Source: Lyophyllum atratum
Lineage: Eukaryota > Basidiomycota > Agaricomycetes > Agaricales > Lyophyllaceae
Direction: 5' to 3'
Length of the DNA: 64,000 bases
NCBI GenBank assembly: GCA_014905825.1
Contig: JACGCN010000010.1
Location: 1,426,001 to 1,490,000 of the forward strand
Below, piece after piece: positions 1-10,485 of this stretch (position 1 is the first letter of the stretch; each line of letters begins with the position of its first letter). The notes under the pieces were generated by a model. That model ran no database searches. It was given only the letters and a program-made list of their open reading frames with translations, and was not told the DNA's origin. A program made the position numbers and the translations under genes.

Positions 1-3000
1 GTTGGTAGTACTAGTAGAGTCTATCGTGTTACGACGTGTAAGTACATATTCATGAATGGTTATGGTAGACCATGAGTCATTGGGAACACGTAATGCCATC
101 ACGCCATCACTTTTTATTGCTCTGATTCCCACGCGCAAGGCAGGTTGATATATCCTCGTTCTATAAATAGAACTCGGAACAATGAAGTTTTCGGTGACAC
201 CTGAGGTGATGCGTTCCTGCGTAGCTGATCGTTCTCCGGACGCGTCACACTTTGCATGGCGGCAGTCATGTTGAGCGTTAAATGCGAAAAGTATGCTCTA
301 TATGCGAGCCAAGGTAAGCAAAAATTGATCAGTGACGAAAACGACGTGCCGTGGCCGCTACTACGTGAAGACACCTCTCGTTGAAAGCACGCGAGAGCAC
401 GGGCATACCGAATACTTCGTCGCGTGTCGAGGCCACTCGAAAGACGTCGATTACGACCAGGGCAGAGGTGCGGGTAGTGTTTTCTAAGATCTCGACGATG
501 CGTCCGGGGGCGGGAGTGTTTCCTTCCTGTGTTTCACTTGAATTAGTGCACAGACGACGGTTGCACGAGATAACCAAAGACTCACAGAAAGAGGCGACCT
601 CGCGAAGACCCATGAGCCAACAGTGCATCGATCTTGAGATTTGGCTATGATATACTTGCACCGGCCCCATTGCGCGTCGTTGTTTGGCGAGGTGTTGTTG
701 ATGGCTCGCGATGCTGCAGTCTCGGACCAGCGGAGACGAACGAGAGGTAGTGTTCGTCGATTAGGACCCCGTTTCTGCGGCTCTAACTTGACAGTTCCTA
801 TCATGTCCGAGTATCACTGAGTAACATGAGTTGAATGTTGTAAAAATACATACCCGGGGTGAGGACTTCGTTGCTGGACCATCCACACAACGTCTGGAGG
901 ACAGGATTGGAAGCCATGTACCAACGAATAGACGGTCCAGGTTCAACCCACTGTTTACCGGCCGCTTCAGAATTCCACCATCCCCCAGACAGAAAATGCT
1001 TCATGGTTTCTAATGCCGACATCTTGTAAGCAATGTCGCGGCTTGGTGCGAGGTGATTTGAAAGGATGGAGCAGTAGCGAAAAATGGCGTTGAAGCTTTC
1101 GAATACCTCCGTTGCAACGCCGACGAGAGGTCCAAACCGAGTTATATCCTCGCGGATGTGCGACAGCAGGTGGTACTTGACCTTCGAGACAATTTTAGAT
1201 GGATCTAAGAGTGCTGCAATGTCGAGGACGTTGGCGACGGCGACATCAATGTCAGACTGCAACATTGCCATTAGTCATGCTTTCCGGACATGAAAAGAAC
1301 ACTCACAAGATATTCCTCGCGGTTACGAATTTCGGGGTACCATAACAATGACGAGAGCTCTCCGACGGCTTTAGTCAGGAGGAATCGCACGGGATCGACC
1401 AAATCGTAAACATGAAAGACATTGACTTGAGCAAGCGTCTTGAGTTGACGACCAATCAACGAGTTCGCGTACTGCATGATGTAGTTCGCACGGATGTTAT
1501 GAATCGATAACGCCTGGGCATTCGTTCCCTGTAAACGAACAGAGTAAATCTTCTTCTGAGTCGCTGTCCACGAAGTATGTGATCCATGCCACAAGTACTT
1601 CACGACTCCGAGAAGTATAGTGTGCAGGATTTCGACAGGAGTATCACGAGAGGCATCAAATCCTGGTTAATCGATAGTTATTAGAAAAGGATAAGGTCCT
1701 GAGGGATATTGCTTCATACCGTCGAGTGTCAGGAAGGAATTATAAATTGTGTCTTCTTTGTCATGAACCCACTTCATTAACCCGGCCTGGATCATCGCAG
1801 TCGGGATTGTCGGGTTCTTCTTCTGCGTTGCTCGAGCGCTTTCAATCAATGCGTCAATCCAATATTGGGTATATGTGTCCTTGATCCCCGTCTCAGTCTG
1901 GGAATCCTTGACTGTCTGTGCAACACCCAAGCAAGCTGTTTTGACCTGACTTCTGACTTCTTCTAGTGTCTCAACGGATGACCTGGGTTCACCAGACTGC
2001 CGCTACAGGTCAGATACCGTCAGACGTCCAAGAGAACAGAAACCGCACCAAAAACATCTTGTGGAAGCCTTCGCTGGTCTCCTTAAATTTTTGTGTCCCT
2101 CCCCCATGGCATTTCCGACAAGGATAGTTACCTTTCACCCCAATGTGGCCGGATGTCTCGCTTTGAGCAGGGTTATCCCCTGGTCCGCAATTACAGTATA
2201 TTTTCAGTCGGATCTGCTTTCCTGTGTCAGCGTCGCGGACTTTGACGGGTTTGATATGTGTGGACCTGACATTGACAAACAACAGCGAAGAGGCGATCAG
2301 ATAACCACCATCGCAATGACAAGGTGAACTCACTCAATGATACTTTTCACACCGTGAAACTGCTCGGGTATGCTGGCGTGCGTTGATGTGGATACAAAGT
2401 GAGTGTGGAACTGCTGGTGCAAGAGTTTCCGAGTCAGATTCCGATGACTGACATAGATATTCCAGTGCTTGTTCCAACTTTTTGACCGATTGCCGGAGAC
2501 ATCATCCCCGAACACGTCAATGAAGCTCGTGTAAATCGGGTCGCCCTCAGCAAGAGCACGATCTGGATTGGGCATCCGCAATGGATGTCCAGCCTCAGCG
2601 GTCACCACACTCCACTCCGGCACCAAATTCTCTTCCACGAGGTTCAAGTAGTTCCCTACCAGGTCGTCGGTATGGATCATCACTGTTACGCTGTCAATCA
2701 CTGTGGCCCGAGCCTGAGAACACGGTGAGTCAGGCAGCCCCCAAATCACAATCAGCAATCTCACATCTTCGCCCAGTTGAACATGCCACGCATCAGCAAC
2801 GATTCTACCATCAGCATCCTCCAACCACCGTAACGGTATGACAAATTCTCCGTTTTTTAGCTGCGCTAGCTCATCGATGAAATAGTGCCGGATGCCGTCG
2901 TCATACATCGGGCTCATGAAATGACGATCAATCTCTCGCCATTTCTCCGCATGCCAGACTTCTGAGATAACACCACCAGGTGGAATCACAGGATACCGTT

Positions 3001-4793
3001 TTATGTGCGGACGCACCAAAGGGTTCGACCAATCCTGTTGGTCCTTAGTTGTACTGATTATATGATACAGGACAAGGGCTTACATTTGCTATGATTGCCC
3101 CAACATCATTGAAGGAATATGCATTCCCCTTCGGTGACATCCAATGCACGGTAGGGACCCCGCTGTCCTCTCGCAGTTTCTTCTGAGTTTTTCGAAGTAG
3201 ATCGAATGAGGGCACGTTGGAAACGCCTAGTTCACGTAGCAACCAGAGCAGGACTCTCATCAAGGATTCAGATATGCGAAGCCGCGGGAAGTTATCGATG
3301 GTGTCAAGAAGAAACAACAGTTTTGAATTGTATGGGAACCATGGTGTGTTGTCTGCTTGTTCCGTGGCACATTGGTCACTCTCAGCCTCGTCAGTTTCCA
3401 GATCTAAACATTCATCCACGTCAGGATTGTCGACAATTAAGGTCAGTCATCGGATTGCGACAGACCAATTCCTCTCATAATCTCTGCAAGCAGGTCTTCC
3501 TCGTCGCTTTCGGCCCAAGTATCATTCAGATCCACGCTGTCCGCTAGTGTTTCTGCACCTGCCCAGACACCCCAGTGATCTGCCTTGTGTTCCAGCTCTC
3601 GATTACGCTGCTGGGAAAGTAGCGTTGGATCTTCCCCGGCATCGAACATTACACCCCCATGGTCAAAGACGTCCCACATCGCCTGCTCTTCACCGTGACC
3701 GTGGAGAGAATCTGTTCGCGGTTTTGGCACGGCAGGTATAGTCACGTCATTAAACATCACGAACTCCTCCTCTGCTGGTACAGGTCCTTCAACATTTCGA
3801 GCAGCTGTTTGTAGAGCCTCTGACCGGACGTGAACAGCTGCTTTTCGGTGAGTCGGGAAGTTCTTCTTCAGGATCCAAGTTCCCAAATAATCGAGTGCGT
3901 TACACAGGGTGCGAAGGACAATATTTTCATAAAAGGTATCTTGAACAAATAGTAAAGGAATACCCTATATGTTCAGATTATGTAGAGGTATCATATTGTG
4001 AATCAAATATTGAATTTCATACAAGAAAATATAGTGAGCAAAGTTATTATATTATCAGAGAACATATTCTGAATAAATTCACTGTATTTTCAATAAAAGA
4101 GCAAGCATTATATGATGAATATAAGCTATATTCTTCCAAGATAATTCTATGAAGGACAAAGTGAAAATATACCTCATATTTGCAGCATGTGTCCCCTGAA
4201 GAAATTCAAAATATGATCACACTATTTTCACGGTATGATCAGCAGAAATATTGTAACTATATCTGCAACATAGTAAGATATTCAGAATATCTTTACCATA
4301 TTGCTAGATATTTAGAATATCTTCACCATGTTGCTGTGTGATCCTGAGATATGGTGAAGGTATTTTGAAATCTTCACTAATCACACTGTGAAAATAGTGT
4401 GAAGATATTTTGAATTTTATTAGGGGTTATATGCTACAAATATGAAGTATATTTTCACCATGTCTTTCATGAAATTATCTTGAAAGGATATACCTTATGT
4501 TTATCATATAATGCCTGCTCTTTTTCTGAAGATATGATGAATTTATTCGGAATATGTTCTATCATAAGATCACAATTTTGCTCACTATATTTTCTTAACT
4601 AAAACTAAATATTTGATTTACAATATGATGTCCTTGCATAATCTCAGTATATAAGGTATTCCTTCACTATTTGTTTAAGGTACCTTTTATGAAGATATTG
4701 TCGCTCGCACCCTGTGTTATGCTCTAAACATAAATTGCATCGGACTCTCGTCCCATCCTCTGAGACCTCAACATCTTGGAACATCATCAACAT
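1..4793 (-). pseudogene. Plavaka-type (CACTA-like, Tnp2 family) transposase, 3' partial, interrupted by a fold-back element
   Basis: The gene reads leftward and leaves the window at base 1. My exon model is 4717-4793, 3466-3902, 3084-3403, 2765-3034, 2334-2713, 2049-2265, 1720-2002, 1307-1662, 854-1256, 599-797, 375-536 and a last exon from about 160 to the edge. All joins down to 375 keep phase with GT-AG introns of 46-68 nt; the last intron is uncertain. Motifs I recognise from fungal Plavaka/Tnp2 transposases are [52 protein letters not shown] and FGPLVGVATEVFESFNA. The N-terminus forms a C-x2-C...H-x5-H zinc finger (CNLC, then HRKAAVH). The 814-bp insertion at 3903-4716 breaks this finger; with one TTA target copy removed the frame is open. 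Start ATG at 4793 is the first in frame with the finger. It probably supplied DDE transposase to a DNA transposon whose ends I did not find. Confidence 0.85.
3903..4716. mobile_element. Fold-back (near-complete palindrome) MITE, 814 bp, TSD TTA
   Basis: The element starts CACAGGGTGCGA and ends with the inverse, TCGCACCCTGTG. It is flanked by TTA at 3900-3902 and 4717-4719. The inverted arms run about 400 bp each and meet near 4310, so almost the whole element can fold into one imperfect hairpin. It is far richer in A and T than its flanks and has no credible gene. A 3-bp TTA duplication fits PIF/Harbinger-like or CACTA-like mobilisation; the CAC ends lean to CACTA, which would make a Plavaka transposase a possible driver, but that is inference. 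It sits in the zinc-finger exon of the Plavaka transposase. Confidence 0.88.
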
Positions 4794-5027
4794 TTACTGG
4801 GTTGCGCTGAATATCAGAACTCACAGCTTGGCAGCTCTGCAGCGCGACGCGCCATGGTGTCTGCTTTCACGATCAAGAAGTGTGACCACAAAGTCGCGTG
4901 ATGCGTTGAAGTTTCAAGCCTTTTTTTGACATCTGTCCACTCCTTCATCCCTTCGTTCTCGTCCTTCCTCCCTTCGTTCTTGTCCTTCGCCCTGATTTGT
5001 TTTTCTTCCATTCTCGCTCCTTTTTTT
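4794..5027. promoter_or_regulatory. Divergent intergenic region between transposase and unknown gene
   Basis: These 234 bases separate the minus-strand transposase start from the plus-strand gene at 5028. A long CT-rich stretch (about 4920-5027) directly precedes the plus-strand ATG, as is common in fungal promoters. I see no clear TATA box. Confidence 0.35.
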
Positions 5028-6400
5028 ATGCCAGACCTGTCATCCCCTTCCTCTCCCTCCCCACCTCCGAGTCCAGGCCGAGCTGTCCTGTCCGCAGATG
5101 AAGAAGCCAGACGTGAGATTGAAGAAGCTATGCGTTCGAGTCCTCCGCTTGAAGATAGAGATGAGGCGCCCCCTCCGAGTGAGCATGATTCTGACGACAG
5201 TGGTTCTCTCTCACCAGGTGGTGTGGCTGCGGGATGCTTGAGCGAGCCTCTTCCTGCCACGCCACGTCGGCCTGTTACCCTCAGTCTCCGCAATGAACTT
5301 GACCAGGCAGAGCGCCGCGCTACACATGCCAAACTCACGCCATACCAACGTGAACGGACAAAGGACCTCGTCAAGGTTGCTATTGTTATGGGTTCTTTCG
5401 AAAAACAGAGCTAGCTAATCTGTCCCGTAGATGACCCCCATGGCTCGCGAAGTAGAAGTTTTCATCGCAATATGCGCGCTCGACAATAAACTCAATAAGA
5501 TAGTTGCGGCTATACCGCCGTTCTTTGTAGGGCCAGCGCTGCTGGTGCGTATCTTACTAGTCATCATTAGTGATCAGGTCCCAAACTACCATCTAGGAAA
5601 ATATCAAGAGTTTTGCCGTGGCGGTTCTCCTCTCCCCGAAGCTCAGCGCCTATAAGGGCGGCAATCTTGCCCGAGACCATGTCATCGTACGTGGTTAACC
5701 TCAAATTCCGAGTCGTTATAGTTTGTGACCTACATCTTCGATACCGCAGGCCATAGTCAAGAAGTCGGGGCGCCACCTTCCACCTGATTTCGAGCGAGAT
5801 CACCACGCTCAAAAGGAGCTGAGAGGTGTCGTCAGCTACGAACTTACGCAGGTTCGATCCACCATGAAAACAAAGGTTATGCCAGTCTTTACTGCGATGA
5901 ATGCTTCTGACTCTTTCATCCAGGTTGCTGCGGCCCTCAGCGACAATCAGACAATTTTTGACCTGGCCACCCATGCTGTCACAGGCACACAATTACGGGT
6001 CACAGTGACCCTTGCAGCACGGCTTGCGCTCTTGGTTTGTCTTCTTTCATTCTTTATGCCCGTTTAACAGCTGATATGATCTTTTCAAATCAGCGGAAGG
6101 TTATGGTCGATCACAAGGGTGCGACATACTGGGACAAAGTCGATGCAAGACTGCAGCTGATCCGCAGCACGACAGGCGGTGACGCTAAGAAGATTGACAA
6201 GTGAGTAACATTTCACATTTGGACCGTGACTGTGCTTAACAGGTCTCCGATGCAGAACATTCACTACATATCTCGATGCCGATCGGAAGAAGTACGGCAT
6301 CGACGATGGATACACACTTGATGACAGCAACGACATGGATGATGTCCTGCAGGCTAACTTCGACGGTGACATGGGGGCCAACAACACATCCGAAACTTGA
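5028..6400 (+). CDS. Conserved basidiomycete protein of unknown function, 346 aa, seven exons
   Basis: The exons are 5028-5375, 5431-5544, 5597-5686, 5750-5875, 5924-6034, 6094-6200 and 6256-6400. All joins keep phase, giving 346 aa. The start is the first ATG after a pyrimidine-rich leader; 5431-5544 and later exons are read only if the 48-63 nt introns are removed. The N-terminal third is Ser/Pro-rich and acidic, hence probably disordered. The C-terminal part carries LLSPKLSAYKGG, an alpha-helical core and GATYWDKVDARLQLIR, a pattern I remember from uncharacterised multi-copy basidiomycete proteins. No catalytic motif, signal peptide or TM segment is visible. Placement beside a transposase suggests, but does not show, a mobile or expanded family. 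I do not assign a function. Confidence 0.75.
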
Positions 6401-7449
6401 ACATTCATTAATTCCGCTCTCATCTTGTCACCTAATCTCGCACCATTTTAATTCCGTACCTCATCCACGCTGTCGTTACATGACCTACCACTATTATCTA
6501 GTCTACTTTATCCTTCGACATCATTGTAAACCATTGATTGACTGAATGTGCATAATGACGAATCACTCTCATTGTCCCCAGACCTGACAGAACATTGGTG
6601 TGATTACTTTCCAGCATCCAAGCGCGATGAAATATTTGCGTGCTCAGCGCCCACTCATGCATATGCCGGTTGGCTGCAATCTCACGGGAATGGTCCATGA
6701 ACAAGAATGTGCCGGTGGGCCATAATCTCACGGAAATGTGGCATGAACAAGAATGCGCCGGTGGGCCATAATCTCACGGAAATGTGAGCATGAACAAGAA
6801 TGCGCCGGTTGGCCATAATCTCACGGAAAAGTGACGTGAAAATATACAAGGGACCAAGCTGAGGATCACATCTGAGAATCAGGAACATGGCCATCACATC
6901 CACAGTCTGGAGAAATACGTGCCCACACGCAGACGTGGTGCCACGGTGCTCAAATTTCTGATTGGATCTGGAATCCAGCTGAGCGCGATGTGAAAATGAC
7001 AGATTTTGATCCCGTGCTTAATTTCTCATTCTCACGTTGAAATCATGTGGAATCCAACTGCCGGTGTATGCAAGAGGTGTCAGATTCGCCGATCCTGACC
7101 GTTGTTGACATTTGTTGGGGGGGGGTACCCTCCTACCATATTAGGATAGATCACGCGATACGGCAAGTGACTGAGATTGAATCCGGCATCCACTTTTTTT
7201 GCTCGCTACACCGATTGCCCATCGACGCGTTCTACAGATTAGAACGCGTCGTCTACACCTCGCGACATCTACGCAACATACCGCTCACCGAATGGCCAAC
7301 TAACACTGTATATAGTGTACACGCGGTGCGACCACGCTCTTTTGCTTCGGAACCTACACTATCACCACCTTTTAAGTCTAACTACAACACTCCAACCGAC
7401 TACACTTCCATTAATTTCTCTACGTCTTTCTCACATTCAACTACTACAT
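6401..7449. other. Non-coding stretch with tandem repeats and a TATA-like box
   Basis: No open frame here looks coding. The stretch contains the 46-bp repeat array (6665-6833), a run of nine G near 7119 and a TATA-like GTATATAG near 7309, about 140 bases before the first ATG of the zinc-finger-like family gene. That box may be its old promoter. Confidence 0.5.
6665..6833. repeat. Tandem repeat, about 46-bp unit, nearly four copies
   Basis: Units begin GCCGGT at 6665, 6711, 6757 and 6804, so the period is 46, 46 and 47. Each unit contains AATCTCACGG and CATGAACAAGAAT. The last copy is truncated. The copies differ at a few sites, so the array is not brand new. Confidence 0.85.
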
Positions 7450-9598
7450 ATGACGAAAATACTTTACCTTCTGAAAAAGGCGACGCGTCCCAAGGGACCC
7501 GTGAAGTTCTTTGTACACGATGTACCACTTTTGTCAAACTTGGGCGGGAACGGCATACAAGGAGTGCACTCCATCAGCACCAGAAAAGTCATAAGTGCAG
7601 ATTGAAGCTTATAGGTGCGTTCTGATACTTCCTTTTATGCAGAGACAGCTCACTTAACGACTATAGAATGCATTATCTCGCGCCTCGACGTCGATCAAAT
7701 CATCTCGCAACTGAACAATTCTGCGTCCCCCTCAAATTCCCCTCACATCAGTTCACCACCTTCCTCAGTCCATCCCTGTCCAGGCACCACATTCCGGTGG
7801 GGCCTGGGATCACCATATCTCTCATATCCTTTTCCGATTCACGATACTACATCCCGCTTCAAACCTAGATATGATCTAGTTTCCGTCGATCCTCACGACA
7901 CGGTTATACGTGTTCGATCTCAGGACTGCCTCGAAACATCCCTCAGCACATCTACCCCGTGTTTTGCATGCCAGGCAGTGGGGGCCATTTGTCGATGCTG
8001 TCAAAGATCGCGCTGAAAAGTGTCGCCCGTAAGGCTGGATTGCTCCGTCTTGAGCCATGCGCAAGCCGTTCAGAAGATCGAAAACATCGGGAAGAGTTTG
8101 AAGAAGGAAAAGCTTGCAGTATGTTCTTCCTCTCGTATCTCAATCTTTTCTAATGATCTCGTCCAGCGCCTCGATGCCATAAAGGTAGTTTCTCGGCTCC
8201 GGGTACACCAAGAGACATGCCGCGCGCTTTTTGACCTTGTTGGAAGCCAAGACGTACCAGGCCTCTATCGGATCTTTAAGAATTCGAAAGCTAACAGCTG
8301 GAGCACAGAGAAGTTGTTCAAGATGATCAGGCAGGCTTTTGAAGGCACCTATCATGCGAAGAATTTCAGTGAGCTAGAGTTGGACCTTGCGGCCGTTATC
8401 TACGAGCTGGGCGGCGGTGCTGCGCTCTACGCTCTTCAGAAGTCCCCGTTCGCGTTTCCGTCGCGTACTACCATTCTCAAACGTCGCCAGAACTTTAAGC
8501 TATGCATCACGGTTGGACAAATCAACATGTCGGACATCCTCGCGAACATTGAGACCATGTTCAAGGACGTCCTTCCCGGACACCGGAAAGCTGGCATGAC
8601 ACTTTCTATGGACGAGGTCGCAAGTGACGGAAGACTCTGCTATCTTCCCGGAACGGACGATATCGCGGGTCTCTGCGAACATGCGGCGACCGGGGTGGCG
8701 TCGGTGAAGATGGGTAAAGATCTCAATGTCATTCGCGCCGTCACAAAAGCGGTGCGGGATGGCAAGGTTCATATTGGACAGGAGGTTTTTGTGGCTGCGA
8801 TTTCTAGGAACGACGAAACCGACTACGGAGCAAAGCCAGTGTTGCTTATGCCTACGTGCAAGAAAGGCTCGTTTCGCGACTCAGCCCTTATTATAGAGAT
8901 GCTCCGTCAGGCATGGAAGATGTCGCCATACGGAGAACTTCTCCATGGTCCGATATGGTCGATTGCCTCTGACGGTGACCCAAAGCGCCGTCCTGCACTG
9001 TATCTACACTGCATGTATCGAGAGCTGACACCAGCTGATCCTCTTTTCGAACACCTCGGTAACCTTCCTGGCTTGAACTTATGGACAGGTTCAGGCGGAG
9101 AGACACAGGATCTTGATTATAAGCATGATATGAAACGTGAGTTCTTCAACCCTTGGCTTCGTTCGATGTACTTAATAGAATGTTTGTAGGATTGTGCAAA
9201 CTCTTTTGTACCCGCGACGGCCTCCTGATTGATTCGGTTGTGCTGAACAAAGGTGTTCTCGCTGCGTGGCTCGAGCGTCTGACTGATGTTGACTGGTCGG
9301 AAAACACCACCTTCTCTCTGCTCAACACCGACTCTTCTACACTTGAGCATATACACACTCTTCTTAGTCCCAAAGATGCTCAAGATGTTCCGCGAGCAAT
9401 CAAGCTTCTCAATCTCACTGCTGACCTGCGCAATCTCGACTCCTCGGGATTCGATCCCTCTGAACGAAAGACTCACTGCGCTCTTTCTCTTCTTGGAGAG
9501 ATGCTCGAGGCATTGGTCGAGCCTTTCGTCAACCCAGGCTTCTCGATTTCACAGCAAATCACCAGTCTTAGAGTTGCGTGCAGCGACGTGTCACCTGC
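7450..9598 (+). pseudogene. Multi-copy Agaricomycete zinc-finger-like family gene, 5' part (split by element 1)
   Basis: I recognise this as a family present in many copies in mushroom genomes; its function is unknown. An N-terminal Cys/His cluster (CTRC ... HQHQKSHKC) lies near 7520-7605. Conserved blocks follow: CPGTTFRWGLGS, PGLYRIFKNSKANSW, YGAKPVLLMPTCK, SPYGELLHGPIWSIASDG, WTGSGGETQDLDYKH and LLSPKDAQDVPRAIKLL. Introns at 8119-8166 and 9137-9189 restore the frame. Defects: the zinc-finger frame has no nearby ATG, and there is an in-frame stop at 8014-8016 with two compensating frame changes around 7984 and 8029. After QQITSL (about 9572) the family's next portion is missing and the text jumps to its later part. 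The LTR element then begins at 9599. The gene resumes at 31984. Confidence 0.75.
9594..9598. repeat. Target-site duplication of element 1 (left copy)
   Basis: CCTGC at 9594-9598 is repeated at 31984-31988, directly outside the two LTRs. A 5-bp duplication is standard for LTR retrotransposon integrase. Confidence 0.9.
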
Positions 9599-10393
9599 TG
9601 TTGTAGTACATCGATACACTTACCTCAAGTTAGACAACGTTGATTACATTTCTTTTATCTTTCTTACCTTTGATTACTATTCACCATAGTCATCCTAACA
9701 GTAGCGCGATATACGTATCATTCAACTGATATGAACCCATTTTAACTTTTACGTTTCATTAAGAACATCTTAAATGACTATAAAGATACGGGATTCGACG
9801 ATACTCGACGAGATCCTCGGAACGTCGCGTCGGACGCCTAAACCGTTGATGGCAAACAAGTCGTTGCCAAACAAACAACGGAACCGGCATCCGACTTAGC
9901 GGTAAGTGTCGAGAATCATCGCGAAGTCGGCTACAAGGCTCTCAATCGTTTGAGAACCGGGTAGAACGTTCTAGATTAGTTTAGATACCTGTATATATAG
10001 TCTGTAGTACCAAATGAATAAGGATAACTTCTTTAACCCGTACTATCACTGTGTGAATAAGATTCTAAGTTAGAAACTTGAAATCAACCTCAGAAAGATC
10101 CTAGCAATAAAGCTTCGCGCTATTGATAGATCTTAAGACTACGAATATCAAAGCTCCGCGCTGGTATTCATAGCCAAATCCCGAAGACCAAAGCCCCGCG
10201 CTGGCCTTCGAGATCTCTGACGCGTGATTTCGATCTTTTAAACTTTAAGATTCATTTGCATTCAGATTTCATCTTCTAAGTCGTAAACTCTCACGTTAAC
10301 GACCGTTCTAAGTAAACATTCGAATTTACTTCTTAAAAGACCTACTTACGCGTGTATTCAAGGAATACACCAAAATTACGCCGAACCGTAACA
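9599..10393 (+). repeat. 5' LTR of element 1
   Basis: 795 bp, TG...CA, with a TATA-like GTATATATAG near 9992 and AATAA signals downstream. It contains three imperfect copies of a short AAAGCYYCGCGCT motif. I count three base differences from the 3' LTR. Confidence 0.95.
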
Positions 10394-10394
10394 T

Positions 10395-10410
10395 TGGTGG
10401 ACACACCCGG
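10395..10410 (+). other. Primer-binding site of element 1
   Basis: TGGTGGACACACCCGG lies one base after the 5' LTR. Its complement ends CCACCA and looks like the acceptor stem plus T-arm of a tRNA. I cannot name the tRNA without a host tRNA list. Confidence 0.75.
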
Positions 10411-10485
10411 AATTAGTCTTACAAGTTTAAACAGAATCGTTTCACTTCGTCAGTTTATTAATTCAATAAATCTGATACCAATACT

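Noticed and set aside
3895..4152. 85-aa open frame inside the fold-back element
   Set aside because: AT-rich palindrome arm; the mirrored arm has no matching frame and the residues look like random AT-rich translation.
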